Origin: Prauserella_A sp040635515
GTDB taxonomy: Bacteria > Actinomycetota > Actinomycetes > Mycobacteriales > Pseudonocardiaceae
DNA: 64,000 bases
Assembly: GCA_040635515.1 (NCBI GenBank)
Contig: JBEYHY010000010.1
Span: 92,396 to 156,395 of the forward strand
Reading direction: 5' to 3'
This document shows, piece after piece, positions 41,160 to 49,830 of the stretch (its first letter is position 1; every line of letters starts with the position of its first letter). A program made the translations under genes and the position numbers. The notes beneath the pieces were generated by a model, which saw only the letters and a list, made by a program, of their open reading frames with translations, was not told where the DNA came from and did no database searches.

Positions 41160-42575
41160 GTGTCGATTGTCCATGAAGGAGCTGAAGAGGCCACCGCGGT
41201 GACCCGGTTCCCGAGAGGGTTTCTCTGGGGGGTCGCCACGGCCGCCTACCAGATCGAGGGATCGACGACGGCGGAAGGGAGAACACCGTCCATTTGGGAC
41301 GCTTTCGGTGAGCAGCCCGGCAGGATCGCGGGCGGCGACACCGGAGATCCCGGCACCGATCACTACCGGCGGATGCCGGAGGACGTCGAACTGCTGGGCA
41401 CACTCGGCATCGAGGCCTACCGGTTCTCGATCGCCTGGCCGAGAGTGCGTCCCGACGGCGGGGCCGTCAACCACGCGGGCCTCGACTTCTACGAACGGCT
41501 CGTCGACACGCTGCTCGGTGCCGGGATCACTCCGTGGGCGACCCTGTACCACTGGGACCTGCCGCAGCGGCTCGAAGAGGCGGGCGGCTGGGCCGCGCGC
41601 GACACCGCCTACCGGTTCGCCGAGTACGCCGAGGCGGTCGTGCGCCGGCTCGGCGACCGGGTCGCGACCTGGACGACGCTCAACGAACCGTGGTGCTCCG
41701 CCTTCCTCGGCTACGGTTCGGGCCGGCACGCGCCGGGCCGAACCGAGCCACACGCGGCGGTCGCGGCTGCGCACCACCTGCTGCTGGCGCACGGGCTCGG
41801 GCTGGAGGTCATCCGGCGGCACACCCGGAGCGCGCGAGCGGGCGTCACCCTCAACCTGTTTCCCGTCAGCGCGGCCGATCCCGCCGATCCCGGCGACATC
41901 GACGCGGCCCGCAGGATCGACGGGCTGCAGAACCGGCTGTTCCTCGACCCGCTGCTGCGGGGCGAGTATCCGGGCGACGTACTCGCCGATCTCGAACCCT
42001 ACGGTCTCGGCGGGGCGATCCGGCCCGGTGACCTCACCGCGATCTCGGCGCCCATCGACCTGCTCGGTGTCAACTACTATCGCGATCTCAACGTCTCGGC
42101 CGTCCCCGACGAGAAGTCGGGCCTCCCTTCGGAGTGGGTCGGTGCGGAATACGTCGGCTTCCCCGAAAGGGGCCTGCCGAAGACCGCCTCCGGCTGGGAC
42201 ATCAACGCGGGCGAACTGACCGGGTTGCTGGTGCGCCTCCAGGAGCGATACGGCCCGATTCCGCTCTACATCACCGAGAACGGGGTGGCCTTCGGCGACG
42301 AGCAGGGGCAGGAGGGGATCGTCGAGGACACCGACCGCATCGCGTTCATCGAGCAGCACCTGCGTGCCGCGCACGCCGCCGTGGAAAAAGGCGTCGATCT
42401 GCGAGGCTACTTCTACTGGTCCGCGATGGACAATTTCGAGTGGGCCGAGGGATACGCGAAGCGGTTCGGCCTGGTGCACGTCGATTTCGCGACCCAGCGG
42501 AGAACCCCCAAGGCGAGTGCGTCATGGTATTCGCGGGTGATCGCGGACAACGGCCTACGGGAGAACGATGATTGA
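41160..42575 (+). CDS. bglC: GH1 beta-glucosidase
   Basis: 471 residues of glycoside hydrolase family 1: FPRGFLWGVATAAYQIEGS at the N-terminus, acid/base Glu176 in TLNEPW, nucleophile Glu373 in YITENG, and YFYWSAMDNFEWAEGYAKRFGLVHVDF. No signal peptide, so cytoplasmic; it splits imported cellobiose or cello-oligosaccharides into glucose. GTG 41160 is 3 bp after cebG; an internal start near residue 13 (FPRGF block) cannot be excluded. Its last codons overlap cebR by 8 bp. Confidence 0.92.
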   Translation: MSIVHEGAEEATAVTRFPRGFLWGVATAAYQIEGSTTAEGRTPSIWDAFGEQPGRIAGGDTGDPGTDHYRRMPEDVELLGTLGIEAYRFSIAWPRVRPDGGAVNHAGLDFYERLVDTLLGAGITPWATLYHWDLPQRLEEAGGWAARDTAYRFAEYAEAVVRRLGDRVATWTTLNEPWCSAFLGYGSGRHAPGRTEPHAAVAAAHHLLLAHGLGLEVIRRHTRSARAGVTLNLFPVSAADPADPGDIDAARRIDGLQNRLFLDPLLRGEYPGDVLADLEPYGLGGAIRPGDLTAISAPIDLLGVNYYRDLNVSAVPDEKSGLPSEWVGAEYVGFPERGLPKTASGWDINAGELTGLLVRLQERYGPIPLYITENGVAFGDEQGQEGIVEDTDRIAFIEQHLRAAHAAVEKGVDLRGYFYWSAMDNFEWAEGYAKRFGLVHVDFATQRRTPKASASWYSRVIADNGLRENDD

Positions 42576-43614
42576 GCCCGGTGACGCTGCGGTGGAGGAC
42601 CGGGGCACGCCGACACTGGAGGAAGTGGCACGGGTGGCAGGCGTGTCCCGCTCGACCGTGTCCCGGGTGATCAACGACCTGCCCGGCGTCAGTGGACGTG
42701 CGCGGGAATCGGTCAACGAGGCGATCCGGCTGCTCGGCTACGTGCCCAACGAGGCGGCGCGCAGCCTCGTGACGCGCAGGACCAACTCGATCGCGCTCGT
42801 CGTGTCCGAACCGGGCGACCGGGTGTTCAGCGACCCGTTCTTCGCGGGGGTTCTGCGTGGTATTCATTCCGGACTCGCGGGAAGTCACCGGCAGCTCGTG
42901 CTGATGCTCATGGCCGAGGACGGCAATGGCAATGGCAATGGCGAGCAGCTGGAGAAGTATCTGAGCAGCGGGCACGTCGACGGCGCGCTCGTGGTGAGCA
43001 TGCACGGCGACGACGCCCTCCCGCAGCGGCTCGCGGAGGGAGGGCTGCCCGTCGTCGTCGGGGGAAGGCCGTTGAGCGGCACCGAAGTGCCCTACGTCGA
43101 TTCGGACAATTTCACGGGAGGATTGCTCGCTGCCCGGCATCTCGTCGAGCGCGGCAAGAGGCGCATCGCGACCATCGCGGGACCGGCCGACATGGCGGTG
43201 GGCATCGATCGGCTCGTCGGCTGGCGAAGGGGGATGTCGGAGGCCAAGCTGGCCACCGACGCCGTCGTCCACAGCGATTTCTCGGTCGAGGGAGGGGCCC
43301 GCGCGATGGCCGAGCTGCTTGACCGGCATCCCGATGTCGACGCCGTGTTCGCCGCAGCCGACATCGTGGCCGTCGGCGCGGTGCGGGAACTCTCGGCGCG
43401 CGGAAAACGGATTCCCGATGACGTCGCGGTCGTCGGCTTCGACGACTCGGTGCTGGCGACCTCGGTGACACCGCAGCTCACCACGGTCAGGCAGACCGTC
43501 GAGGAGTTCGGCCGCACCATGACCTGGCGGCTGCTTGCCCAGCTCGCGGGGGAGGAGTACCTGCCGCCTTCGATCCTGCTGCCCACCGAACTCGTGGTGC
43601 GGCAGTCGAGCTGA
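42568..43614 (+). CDS. cebR: LacI-family repressor CebR
   Basis: 348 residues. N-terminal HTH TLEEVARVAGVSRSTVSRVINDLPGVSGRARESV, then a periplasmic-binding-like ligand domain (GALVVSMHGDD, AVFAAADIVAVGAVRELSARGKRIPDDVAVVGFDDS, TTVRQTVEEFGR). It overlaps bglC and is transcribed with the genes it would repress. The two exact CebR operators upstream of cebE make the identity strong. A short Gly/Asn repeat (GNGNGNG) occurs in the ligand domain near residue 115. Confidence 0.9.
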   Translation: MIEPGDAAVEDRGTPTLEEVARVAGVSRSTVSRVINDLPGVSGRARESVNEAIRLLGYVPNEAARSLVTRRTNSIALVVSEPGDRVFSDPFFAGVLRGIHSGLAGSHRQLVLMLMAEDGNGNGNGEQLEKYLSSGHVDGALVVSMHGDDALPQRLAEGGLPVVVGGRPLSGTEVPYVDSDNFTGGLLAARHLVERGKRRIATIAGPADMAVGIDRLVGWRRGMSEAKLATDAVVHSDFSVEGGARAMAELLDRHPDVDAVFAAADIVAVGAVRELSARGKRIPDDVAVVGFDDSVLATSVTPQLTTVRQTVEEFGRTMTWRLLAQLAGEEYLPPSILLPTELVVRQSS

Positions 43615-43620
43615 GTCGCC

Positions 43621-44805
43621 TCAGCCCGCGACGAACGAGTCCGGATCGGCCATGATGCCGCGCACGGCGGAAGCCGCGGCGCCGCGCACCGCCGCCTCCG
43701 TGCCCAGCGCGGAGGCGGTCACCGTCACCGGCGACCACGGAGCGCCGGTCACCCGGGCGCGCAACACCGCCAGCAGCGGGCCGGCCAGCCACGGGTGCAG
43801 GCGGGCGTAGCTTCCGCCGAGTACGACACCCGGTATGTCGAGCAGGTTCAGCACACTCGACAGCGCGATGCCGAGGCGACCCGCGGCCTCACGCACCGCC
43901 CCCGTCGCCGCCCGCTCGCCCGCCGACAGCGCGGCGACCAGCTCGGAGAGCCCGGTGACCCCGGCCCTGGCCGCGATGGCCTCCTGCCCGGCGAGTGTTT
44001 CGAGGCAGCCCCTCGCCCCGCAGGTGCAGCGAGGGCCGCGGGAACTGACCGGGAAGTGCCCCAGTTCGCCGCCGAACCCACGCGTGCCGGAGAACAGCTC
44101 GCCGCCGATCACGATGCCCGCCCCGATGCCGATCTCACCGGAGACGTGCACGAAGTCGCGGGCGCCGTCCGGCCCGCTCGTCCAGAGTTGGGCCAGTGCC
44201 GCGAAGTTGGCCTCGTTGCCCACGAGTACGGGGCCCGCCGGAAGGTCGGTCCTCGCCGCCAGTTCGGCTGGCAGATCCACGTCCTGCCAGCCGAGGTTTG
44301 GCGCGAGGCGCAGCAGTCCCGTCGTGTGCTCGACGAGGCCAGGTACCGCGACCCCGACGCCGCCGACCGCGATCCCGCGTGCCGCGGCGTCGGCCAGCGC
44401 CTCGCGCACCGCCTTTCCGGCCCTGCCGAGGACTCGTGCCGTGGACAGCGACCTGTTGTCGGCCCTGCGGACGCGGAGTTCGCGGACCTCACCGGTGAGC
44501 CCGGCCAGGCAGGTGGCGATGTAGTCGACGGCGATCTCGACGCCGAGACCGTGTGGGCCGCTGGGGGACAGCGACAGTGAGGTACCGCGCCTGCCGGGGC
44601 CCGCCCTGTCCTGCCTTCCCGATTCCTCGATGAGCCCTCCACCGGCGAGGCGGTCGACCAGCGTCGAGACGGTGGCTTTCGTGAGCCCCGTGCTCGCGGC
44701 GATGTCGGCGCGGGATCGGCCGGGGGTCTCGGCGATCGCGGAGAGTACGAGCGCGCAGTTGTGCCTGCGGACTGTGTGCTGGCCCGCGGGCCGTGCCTGG
44801 GTCAC
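43621..44805 (-). CDS. ROK-family transcriptional repressor (XylR-like)
   Basis: 394 residues from GTG 44805. N-terminal winged HTH (NCALVLSAIAETPGRSRADIAASTGLTKATVSTLVDRL) and a ROK sugar-kinase-like domain with the Zn motif CTCGARGCLE and EIGIGAGIVIGG. It is divergent from xylose isomerase, so most likely a xylose-responsive repressor (inference from context). The same frame stays open far upstream through the neighbouring gene, but the HTH start and the divergent gene fix the start near 44805. It ends 6 bp from the convergent cebR. Confidence 0.85.
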   Translation of the reverse strand: MTQARPAGQHTVRRHNCALVLSAIAETPGRSRADIAASTGLTKATVSTLVDRLAGGGLIEESGRQDRAGPGRRGTSLSLSPSGPHGLGVEIAVDYIATCLAGLTGEVRELRVRRADNRSLSTARVLGRAGKAVREALADAAARGIAVGGVGVAVPGLVEHTTGLLRLAPNLGWQDVDLPAELAARTDLPAGPVLVGNEANFAALAQLWTSGPDGARDFVHVSGEIGIGAGIVIGGELFSGTRGFGGELGHFPVSSRGPRCTCGARGCLETLAGQEAIAARAGVTGLSELVAALSAGERAATGAVREAAGRLGIALSSVLNLLDIPGVVLGGSYARLHPWLAGPLLAVLRARVTGAPWSPVTVTASALGTEAAVRGAAASAVRGIMADPDSFVAG

Positions 44806-44843
44806 GTCGCTGATCTTAATGGTTGAGCCGCTGAACGAAATCC

Positions 44844-44889
44844 TTGACCGTGCTCCGGCGGCGTCGATAAGTTCAGTCAGCAAACTTAT
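44844..44889 (+). promoter_or_regulatory. xylA promoter with overlapping operator candidate
   Basis: TTGACC (44844-44849) and GATAAG (44866-44871) are spaced 16 bp and could be the -35 and -10 of xylA. The inverted repeat ATAAGTT/AACTTAT (44867-44873 and 44883-44889, nine bases between) overlaps the -10, so a bound repressor, presumably the divergent ROK protein, would block it. Confidence 0.55.
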
Positions 44890-44907
44890 TGCCGCTGGGA
44901 GGACATC

Positions 44908-46077
44908 GTGGTCGCACAACCGGTTCGCGAGGACAAGTTCAGCTTCGGGCTCTGGACGGTGGGCTGGCGTGCCGTCGACCCCTTCGGTGAGGCGACAAGG
45001 CCGGCACTCGACCCGGTCGAGGCCGTGCACCGGCTGGCGGAGCTCGGCGCGTGGGGCATCACCTTTCACGACGACGACCTCATCGCCTTCGGCAGCGACA
45101 ACACCGTGCGGCAACGGCAGATCGACCGGTTCCGCGCCGCGCTCGGCGAGACCGGGCTCGTCGTGCCCATGGCCACCACGAACCTGTTCAGTCACCCCGT
45201 CTTCAAGGACGGCGCGCTCACCAGCAACGACCGTGACATCCGCCGATTCGCGCTGCGGAAGATCCTGCGCAACGTCGACCTCGCCGCCGAGCTGGGCGCC
45301 TCCACCTACGTGCTGTGGGGCGGAAGGGAAGGCTCGGAAACCGATGCGGCCAAGGACGTGCGCGCCGCGCTCGACCGGTACCGGGAGGGCATCGACACCG
45401 TCGCCCAGTACGTCATCGAGCGGGGCTACGACATCCGGCTCGCGCTGGAACCCAAACCCAACGAGCCACGGGGCGACATCTTCCTGCCGACGGTGGGGCA
45501 CGCGCTCGCGTTCATCAGCAGGCTCGAACACCACGACATGGTGGGCCTCAACCCAGAGGTCGGGCACGAGCAGATGGCGGGACTCAACGTCGTGCACGGA
45601 ATCGGGCAGGCGCTGTGGCAGGGAAAGCTGTTCCACCTCGATCTCAACGGGCAGCGAGGGCCGCGCTACGACCAGGATCTGATCTTCGGGCACGGGGACG
45701 TGCTGTCGTCGTTCTTCCTGGTGGACCTGCTGGAGAACGGCGGCTACGACGGGCCGAGGCATTTCGACTACAAGCCGCTGCGTACGGAGGACGCTTCCGG
45801 GGTCTGGGAGAGCGCCGCCGCCAACATGCGGTCCTACCTGTTGTTGCGGGAGCGGGCGGCGGCGTTCCGGGCGGATCCCCGGGTGCGGGAGGCGCTGGCG
45901 GCTTCGAGAGTCGACGGGCTCGCGGCGCCGACGCTGGCCGAAGGTGAGACGGTCGCCGATCTCGTCGCCGACCGCGGTGCGTTCGAGGAATTCGATCCCG
46001 AGGCCGCCGCGAAGCGGGGATACGGTTTCGCGGCGCTGTCGCAGCTGGCCTTCGAGCACCTCCTCGGCGCAGGCTGA
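44908..46077 (+). CDS. xylA: Xylose isomerase
   Basis: 389 residues, the length of the actinobacterial class I enzymes. Blocks: FSFGLWTVGWRAVDPFG, WGITFHDDDLIAFGS (catalytic His), YVLWGGREGSETDAAKDVR, LALEPKPNEPRGDIFLPTVGHALAFI, GLNPEVGHEQMAGLN and HLDLNGQRGPRYDQDLIFGHGD. It converts xylose to xylulose (and glucose to fructose) with two divalent metals. GTG 44908 has GGGAGGAC upstream. No xylulokinase follows; the next features are repeats and a convergent IclR gene. Confidence 0.95.
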   Translation: MVAQPVREDKFSFGLWTVGWRAVDPFGEATRPALDPVEAVHRLAELGAWGITFHDDDLIAFGSDNTVRQRQIDRFRAALGETGLVVPMATTNLFSHPVFKDGALTSNDRDIRRFALRKILRNVDLAAELGASTYVLWGGREGSETDAAKDVRAALDRYREGIDTVAQYVIERGYDIRLALEPKPNEPRGDIFLPTVGHALAFISRLEHHDMVGLNPEVGHEQMAGLNVVHGIGQALWQGKLFHLDLNGQRGPRYDQDLIFGHGDVLSSFFLVDLLENGGYDGPRHFDYKPLRTEDASGVWESAAANMRSYLLLRERAAAFRADPRVREALAASRVDGLAAPTLAEGETVADLVADRGAFEEFDPEAAAKRGYGFAALSQLAFEHLLGAG

Positions 46078-46111
46078 CCGCTCCGCTGACCGGCCTGCGC
46101 TGACCGCCCGC

Positions 46112-46390
46112 GCGAGTCCCCCGCCCAGGAGCGCGAGATCCGCACTCAGCCCGTCGAGTTCCGCGTTCAGGAGCGTGAGATCCGCACTCAGGCTGCCGAG
46201 TTCCGCGCTGGGGTCGCCGAGTTCCGCATTATGGCCGGTTGCGGCGGGTTGCGCGGGGGCCCGGACGCGAAACTCGACAGCCGCAGCGCGGATCTCGCGC
46301 TCCCGAGTGCGGATCTCGGCGTCGTGGATGCGGATCTCGCGCTCCGGAGTGCGGATCTCGGCGGCCTGAGCGGGGGACTCGCGCACCCGG
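46112..46390. repeat. 21-bp repeat arrays, locus 4 of 4 (two facing arrays)
   Basis: GCGAGTCCCCCG (46112-46123) starts a forward array of five units at 46125-46145, 46146-46166, 46167-46187, 46188-46208 and 46209-46229. After about 35 bases a reversed array of five units runs 46265-46285, 46286-46306, 46307-46327, 46328-46348 and 46349-46369, ending in CGGGGGACTCGCG. The facing copies could pair into a long imperfect hairpin. It lies between convergent xylA and the IclR gene. Confidence 0.9.
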
Positions 46391-46419
46391 CGTGCCCGGC
46401 GTGCCCGGCGCGCGGGTGG

Positions 46420-47181
46420 CTAGCTCAGGGTCCGGGACAGTGCCAGCGCGGTCGTCCGGACCGCCGGTGCCACCCGGTCCACGCGCATCCGGTTCGTCCA
46501 GCCGGACAGCGAAATCGCCGCGACCGCGGTGCCATCCGCCGCGTACAGCGGGCTCGCCGCACACACCACCCCGACGCCGGATTCCTCCCTGTCGTAGGCC
46601 AGCCCCTCGGCGCGGATCCTGCCGAGTTGCCGCCGCAGGATCCCCGGCGCCGTCACCGTGCGCCCGCTGACCCTCGGCAGTCCAGCGGCCACGACGGCGT
46701 CCACAATGGACTGAGGGGAGCCAGCGAGAATCGCCTTGCCGACAGCCGTCGCGTGCGCGGGAAACCGGCCGCCGATCCGGGAGGGCAGTCGCGGCGCGTC
46801 GGGCCCGCGCAGGATGTCGAGGTACACCACCTCGGTCCCTTCCAGTACCGCGAGATGGACGGTGTTGCGCGTCGCCTCCCTGAGGTCGGCCAGGTAGGGC
46901 CGTGCCGCGTCGACGAGACCGCGTTGCCGCACGGCGAGCTGCCCGATCTCGAAAAGACGCAGCCCGAGCCGTACCCCTTGTCCCTCGCGTTCCAGCAGCC
47001 CGCTCGCCACGAGATGCCCGGTCAGCCGGTGCACACTCGATTTCGGCAGCGCGCACCGGCGCGCAAGCTCGGAGACGCCGAGCGCGTCGTCGCCTTGCCG
47101 GAAGGCGGTGAGTATCGCCGTGAGCCGCACCGCGGTCGAGGCGGCATCCCCGGCGTCGTTGTTCCGGTCAGCGGGACACAT
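46420..47181 (-). CDS. IclR-family transcriptional regulator
   Basis: 253 residues. Winged HTH STAVRLTAILTAFRQGDDALGVSELARRCALPKSSVHRLTGHLVASGLLER in sections, and the IclR effector domain (SRIGGRFPAHATAVGKAILAG, EESGVGVVCAASPLYAADGTAVAAISLSG). ATG 47181 was picked because the HTH follows after ~20 residues. It is divergent, 40 bp away, from acetaldehyde dehydrogenase and very likely controls the dehydrogenase-aldolase pair. Confidence 0.85.
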   Translation of the reverse strand: MCPADRNNDAGDAASTAVRLTAILTAFRQGDDALGVSELARRCALPKSSVHRLTGHLVASGLLEREGQGVRLGLRLFEIGQLAVRQRGLVDAARPYLADLREATRNTVHLAVLEGTEVVYLDILRGPDAPRLPSRIGGRFPAHATAVGKAILAGSPQSIVDAVVAAGLPRVSGRTVTAPGILRRQLGRIRAEGLAYDREESGVGVVCAASPLYAADGTAVAAISLSGWTNRMRVDRVAPAVRTTALALSRTLS

Positions 47182-47221
47182 ACGTTGATAATGCCCGACC
47201 CGCGGAGGACCGTCAGCATCT

Positions 47222-48139
47222 ATGAGCCAACCACGGGCTGTGGCCGCGATCGTCGGCCCTGGAAACATCGGAACGGACCTGCTCGCGAAACTCCGGCGCA
47301 GCGAGCGGATCGACGTGCGGTACATGGTCGGGATCGAGTCGGGATCGGAGGGCCTGCGCCGCGCCGCCGAGCAGGGAGTGCATACCTCCTCGGAGGGGGT
47401 CGACTGGCTGCTTGCCCAGGACCACCTGCCCGACCTGGTGTTCGAGGCGACGTCGGCGAGGGCGCACGCGGCGAGCGCGCCGCGCTACGCCGAGGCCGGG
47501 ATCCAGGCGATCGACCTGACGCCGGCCGCGATCGGGCCGTTCACCTGTCCCGTGGTCAACCTGCCGGAACAGCTCGACGCCCCGAACCTCAACATGATCA
47601 CCTGTGGTGGCCAGGCGACCATTCCGATCGTGCACGCCGTTTCCAGCGTCACGCCGGTGAGCTACGCGGAGATCGTGGCCTCGGTTTCGTCGCGTTCGGC
47701 GGGGCCGGGAACACGGGCCAACATCGACGAGTTCACCGAGACGACCGCGCACGGCATCGAAGCCGTCGGAGGAGCCGAGAAGGGCAAGGCGATCATCATC
47801 ATCAACCCGATGGACCCGCCGATGATCATGCGCGACACGGTGTTCTGCGCCATCGACCCCGACGCCGACCGTTCGGCCGTCGAGAAGTCCATTCACGACA
47901 TGGTCCACAATGTACAAACCTACGTTCCGGGGTACACGCTGACCGCCGACCCGCAGTTCGACGATCCCCGGCCGGACTGGAACGGCAAGGCCAGAGTCGC
48001 CGTATTTCTCGAAGTCGCCGGAAACGGGGACTATCTGCCCACCTACGCCGGAAACCTCGACATCATGACCGCGGCGGCGGCGAAGGTCGGCGAACTGCTC
48101 GCGGAACGCGTCATGGCGGACAGGGCGGTGCGCGCATGA
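47222..48139 (+). CDS. Acetaldehyde dehydrogenase (acetylating)
   Basis: 305 residues of the MhpF/DmpF/HsaG family: AAIVGPGNIGTDLLAKL nucleotide site, catalytic Cys128 in NMITCGGQATIPIVHAVSSV, and NPMDPPMIMRDTVFC. It oxidises acetaldehyde (or propanal in the steroid pathway) to acyl-CoA, taking it by channelling from the partner aldolase. ATG 47222. The stop overlaps the aldolase start by ATGA, as expected for this bifunctional complex. Confidence 0.92.
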   Translation: MSQPRAVAAIVGPGNIGTDLLAKLRRSERIDVRYMVGIESGSEGLRRAAEQGVHTSSEGVDWLLAQDHLPDLVFEATSARAHAASAPRYAEAGIQAIDLTPAAIGPFTCPVVNLPEQLDAPNLNMITCGGQATIPIVHAVSSVTPVSYAEIVASVSSRSAGPGTRANIDEFTETTAHGIEAVGGAEKGKAIIIINPMDPPMIMRDTVFCAIDPDADRSAVEKSIHDMVHNVQTYVPGYTLTADPQFDDPRPDWNGKARVAVFLEVAGNGDYLPTYAGNLDIMTAAAAKVGELLAERVMADRAVRA

Positions 48140-49206
48140 ACGAGAACTCAGCCGGAACCACTGTGGACACCGAGCGCCAGGTTCGCATTGTGGACACGAC
48201 CCTTCGCGACGGCAGTCACGCGATGGCGCACCGGTTCACGGAAGGAAACGTGCGAGACACGGTGCGGGCGCTCGACGACGCCGGGGTTTCGCTCATCGAG
48301 GTGACCCACGGCGACGGCCTCGGTGGCTCGACGTTCAACTACGGATTCTCCCTTGTGGACGAACGGAAGCTGATCGCGGCCGCCGCCGACGAGGCGAAGC
48401 ACGCCAGGATCGCGGTGCTGCTGCTGCCCGGCCTCGGCACGGTCACCGACATGAAGGCCGCGGCCGATCTCGGCGCGGGCGCGGTGCGGATCGCTACGCA
48501 CTGCACCGAGGCCGACGTGTCGATCCAGCATTTCACCGAGGCCCGCGAACTGGGGCTGGAGACGGTGGGTTTCCTGATGCTGGCGCACATGTCGGAGCCG
48601 GAGGCACTGGCCAAGCAGGCGCGGATCATGGCTGAGGCGGGTTGCCAGTGCGTGTACGTCGTCGACTCCGCGGGCGCGCTGATCCTGGAGGAGGCGGCGG
48701 ACAGGGTGGCCGCGCTGGTCGCCGAACTGGGCGAGCAGGCGCAGGTCGGTTACCACGGGCACCAGAACCTGAGCTTCGGCGTCGCCAACTCCGTGCTCGC
48801 CTATCGGGCGGGGGCGCGCCAGATCGACGGTTCGCTCGTCGCGCTGGGCGCGGGAGCGGGCAACTCGCCCACCGAGGTGCTGGCCGCGGCTTTCGAGCGG
48901 CTCGGCGTGCGGACGGGGGTGGACAAGGACGTGCTGATGGCGGCCGCCGAGGAGGTCGTCAAGCCGTTCGTCACGCGGCTTCCGGTGATGGACCGCTCGT
49001 CGATCGTGCAGGGATTCGCCGGGGTGTACTCAAGTTTCCTGCTGCACGCCGAACGCGCCGCGGCGCGCTACGGGGTGCCGGCGCACGAGATCCTGTACCG
49101 GGTGGGGGAGCGGCGTTACGTCGGGGGCCAGGAGGACATGATCATCGACATCGCGTTGCGGCTGGCGAAGGAACGGCAGGGGCGAGCGGATCAGTCGCGG
49201 GCCTGA
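48136..49206 (+). CDS. 4-hydroxy-2-oxovalerate aldolase
   Basis: 356 residues of the MhpE/DmpG/HsaF family: VDTTLRDGSHAMAHRFTEGNV at the N-terminus (metal-binding Asp), VTHGDGLGGSTFNYGFS, CQCVYVVDSAGAL and QVGYHGHQNLSFGVANSV (metal-binding HxH). It cleaves 4-hydroxy-2-oxoacids to pyruvate and an aldehyde. ATG 48136 overlaps the dehydrogenase. The usual third enzyme, the 2-hydroxypentadienoate hydratase, is not adjacent. The end overlaps the convergent TetR gene by 16 bp. Confidence 0.92.
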   Translation: MNENSAGTTVDTERQVRIVDTTLRDGSHAMAHRFTEGNVRDTVRALDDAGVSLIEVTHGDGLGGSTFNYGFSLVDERKLIAAAADEAKHARIAVLLLPGLGTVTDMKAAADLGAGAVRIATHCTEADVSIQHFTEARELGLETVGFLMLAHMSEPEALAKQARIMAEAGCQCVYVVDSAGALILEEAADRVAALVAELGEQAQVGYHGHQNLSFGVANSVLAYRAGARQIDGSLVALGAGAGNSPTEVLAAAFERLGVRTGVDKDVLMAAAEEVVKPFVTRLPVMDRSSIVQGFAGVYSSFLLHAERAAARYGVPAHEILYRVGERRYVGGQEDMIIDIALRLAKERQGRADQSRA

Positions 49207-49811
49207 CTGTGCAGCGCGTTGGCGCCGAGCACGAGGCGCACGCAGTGGGCCACGAGGCGGTCACGGCTGACCGAGAGCCCTCCGGCGAGGTAGGCGGAGA
49301 ACAGGTTGGCGAGGCCACCGACGAGCGCGGTGGCGGTCATGGCCCTGTCCGCGTCGTCGACCTCGCCGGACAGTTGTTCGCGCACGAGTTCGGCGAACAT
49401 CGGAATGCGCGCGATGCCTCGCCGGTTGAGCGTCGGGTCGGCCAGCGGTGCGAGCAGCAGCACACGGCCTTTGCGGGGGTCGTCGATGATCAGTTCGACG
49501 AACGCGGTCACCGCGGCCTCCGCGCGGTCCCCCGGTGTGCCGCCCGCCGAGTCGACGGCGCCGACGAGGGCCTGGTGAGCCTGCTTGACCACACCGTCGT
49601 AGACGGCGAGCACGAGTTCGTCCCTGTCGGCGAAGTTCTCGTAGAAGTAGCGTTCGGTGAGCTTGCTGCTCCTGCACACGGCGCGGACGCTGACGGCGGC
49701 GCTGCCGTCGGAGCCGAGCAGGTCGAGTCCCGCGTCGAGCAGTTGCCGCCGCCGCGCGGCTCTGCGGTCGGTCAGCGTGGTTCCCGCCCACGTGCGACTC
49801 TCGGCAGGCAT
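49191..49811 (-). CDS. TetR-family transcriptional regulator
   Basis: 206 residues. HTH at the N-terminus: RRQLLDAGLDLLGSDGSAAVSVRAVCRSSKLTERYFYENFADRDELVLAVYD in sections, with the typical YFYENF recognition helix. The C-terminal ligand domain is not recognisable. ATG 49811. It is divergent from the MpaB-LLM pair, and two matching palindromes lie between them. It would respond to a hydrophobic or CoA-type ligand (inference). Confidence 0.85.
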   Translation of the reverse strand: MPAESRTWAGTTLTDRRAARRRQLLDAGLDLLGSDGSAAVSVRAVCRSSKLTERYFYENFADRDELVLAVYDGVVKQAHQALVGAVDSAGGTPGDRAEAAVTAFVELIIDDPRKGRVLLLAPLADPTLNRRGIARIPMFAELVREQLSGEVDDADRAMTATALVGGLANLFSAYLAGGLSVSRDRLVAHCVRLVLGANALHSQARD

Positions 49812-49830
49812 GGCTCTCCGCTCCCGCGAT

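Noticed and set aside
40185..42479. 764-codon minus-strand open frame across cebG and bglC
   Set aside because: It is antisense to a clear permease and GH1 enzyme; the composition is typical of high-GC shadow frames.
44806..46386. Upstream extension of the ROK repressor frame over xylA
   Set aside because: The extension is antisense to a clear xylose isomerase and includes the repeat arrays; the repressor HTH starts near 44805.
46231..48135. Long plus-strand extension ahead of the aldolase
   Set aside because: It is antisense to the IclR gene and out of frame with the acetaldehyde dehydrogenase; the aldolase begins at the coupled ATG 48136.
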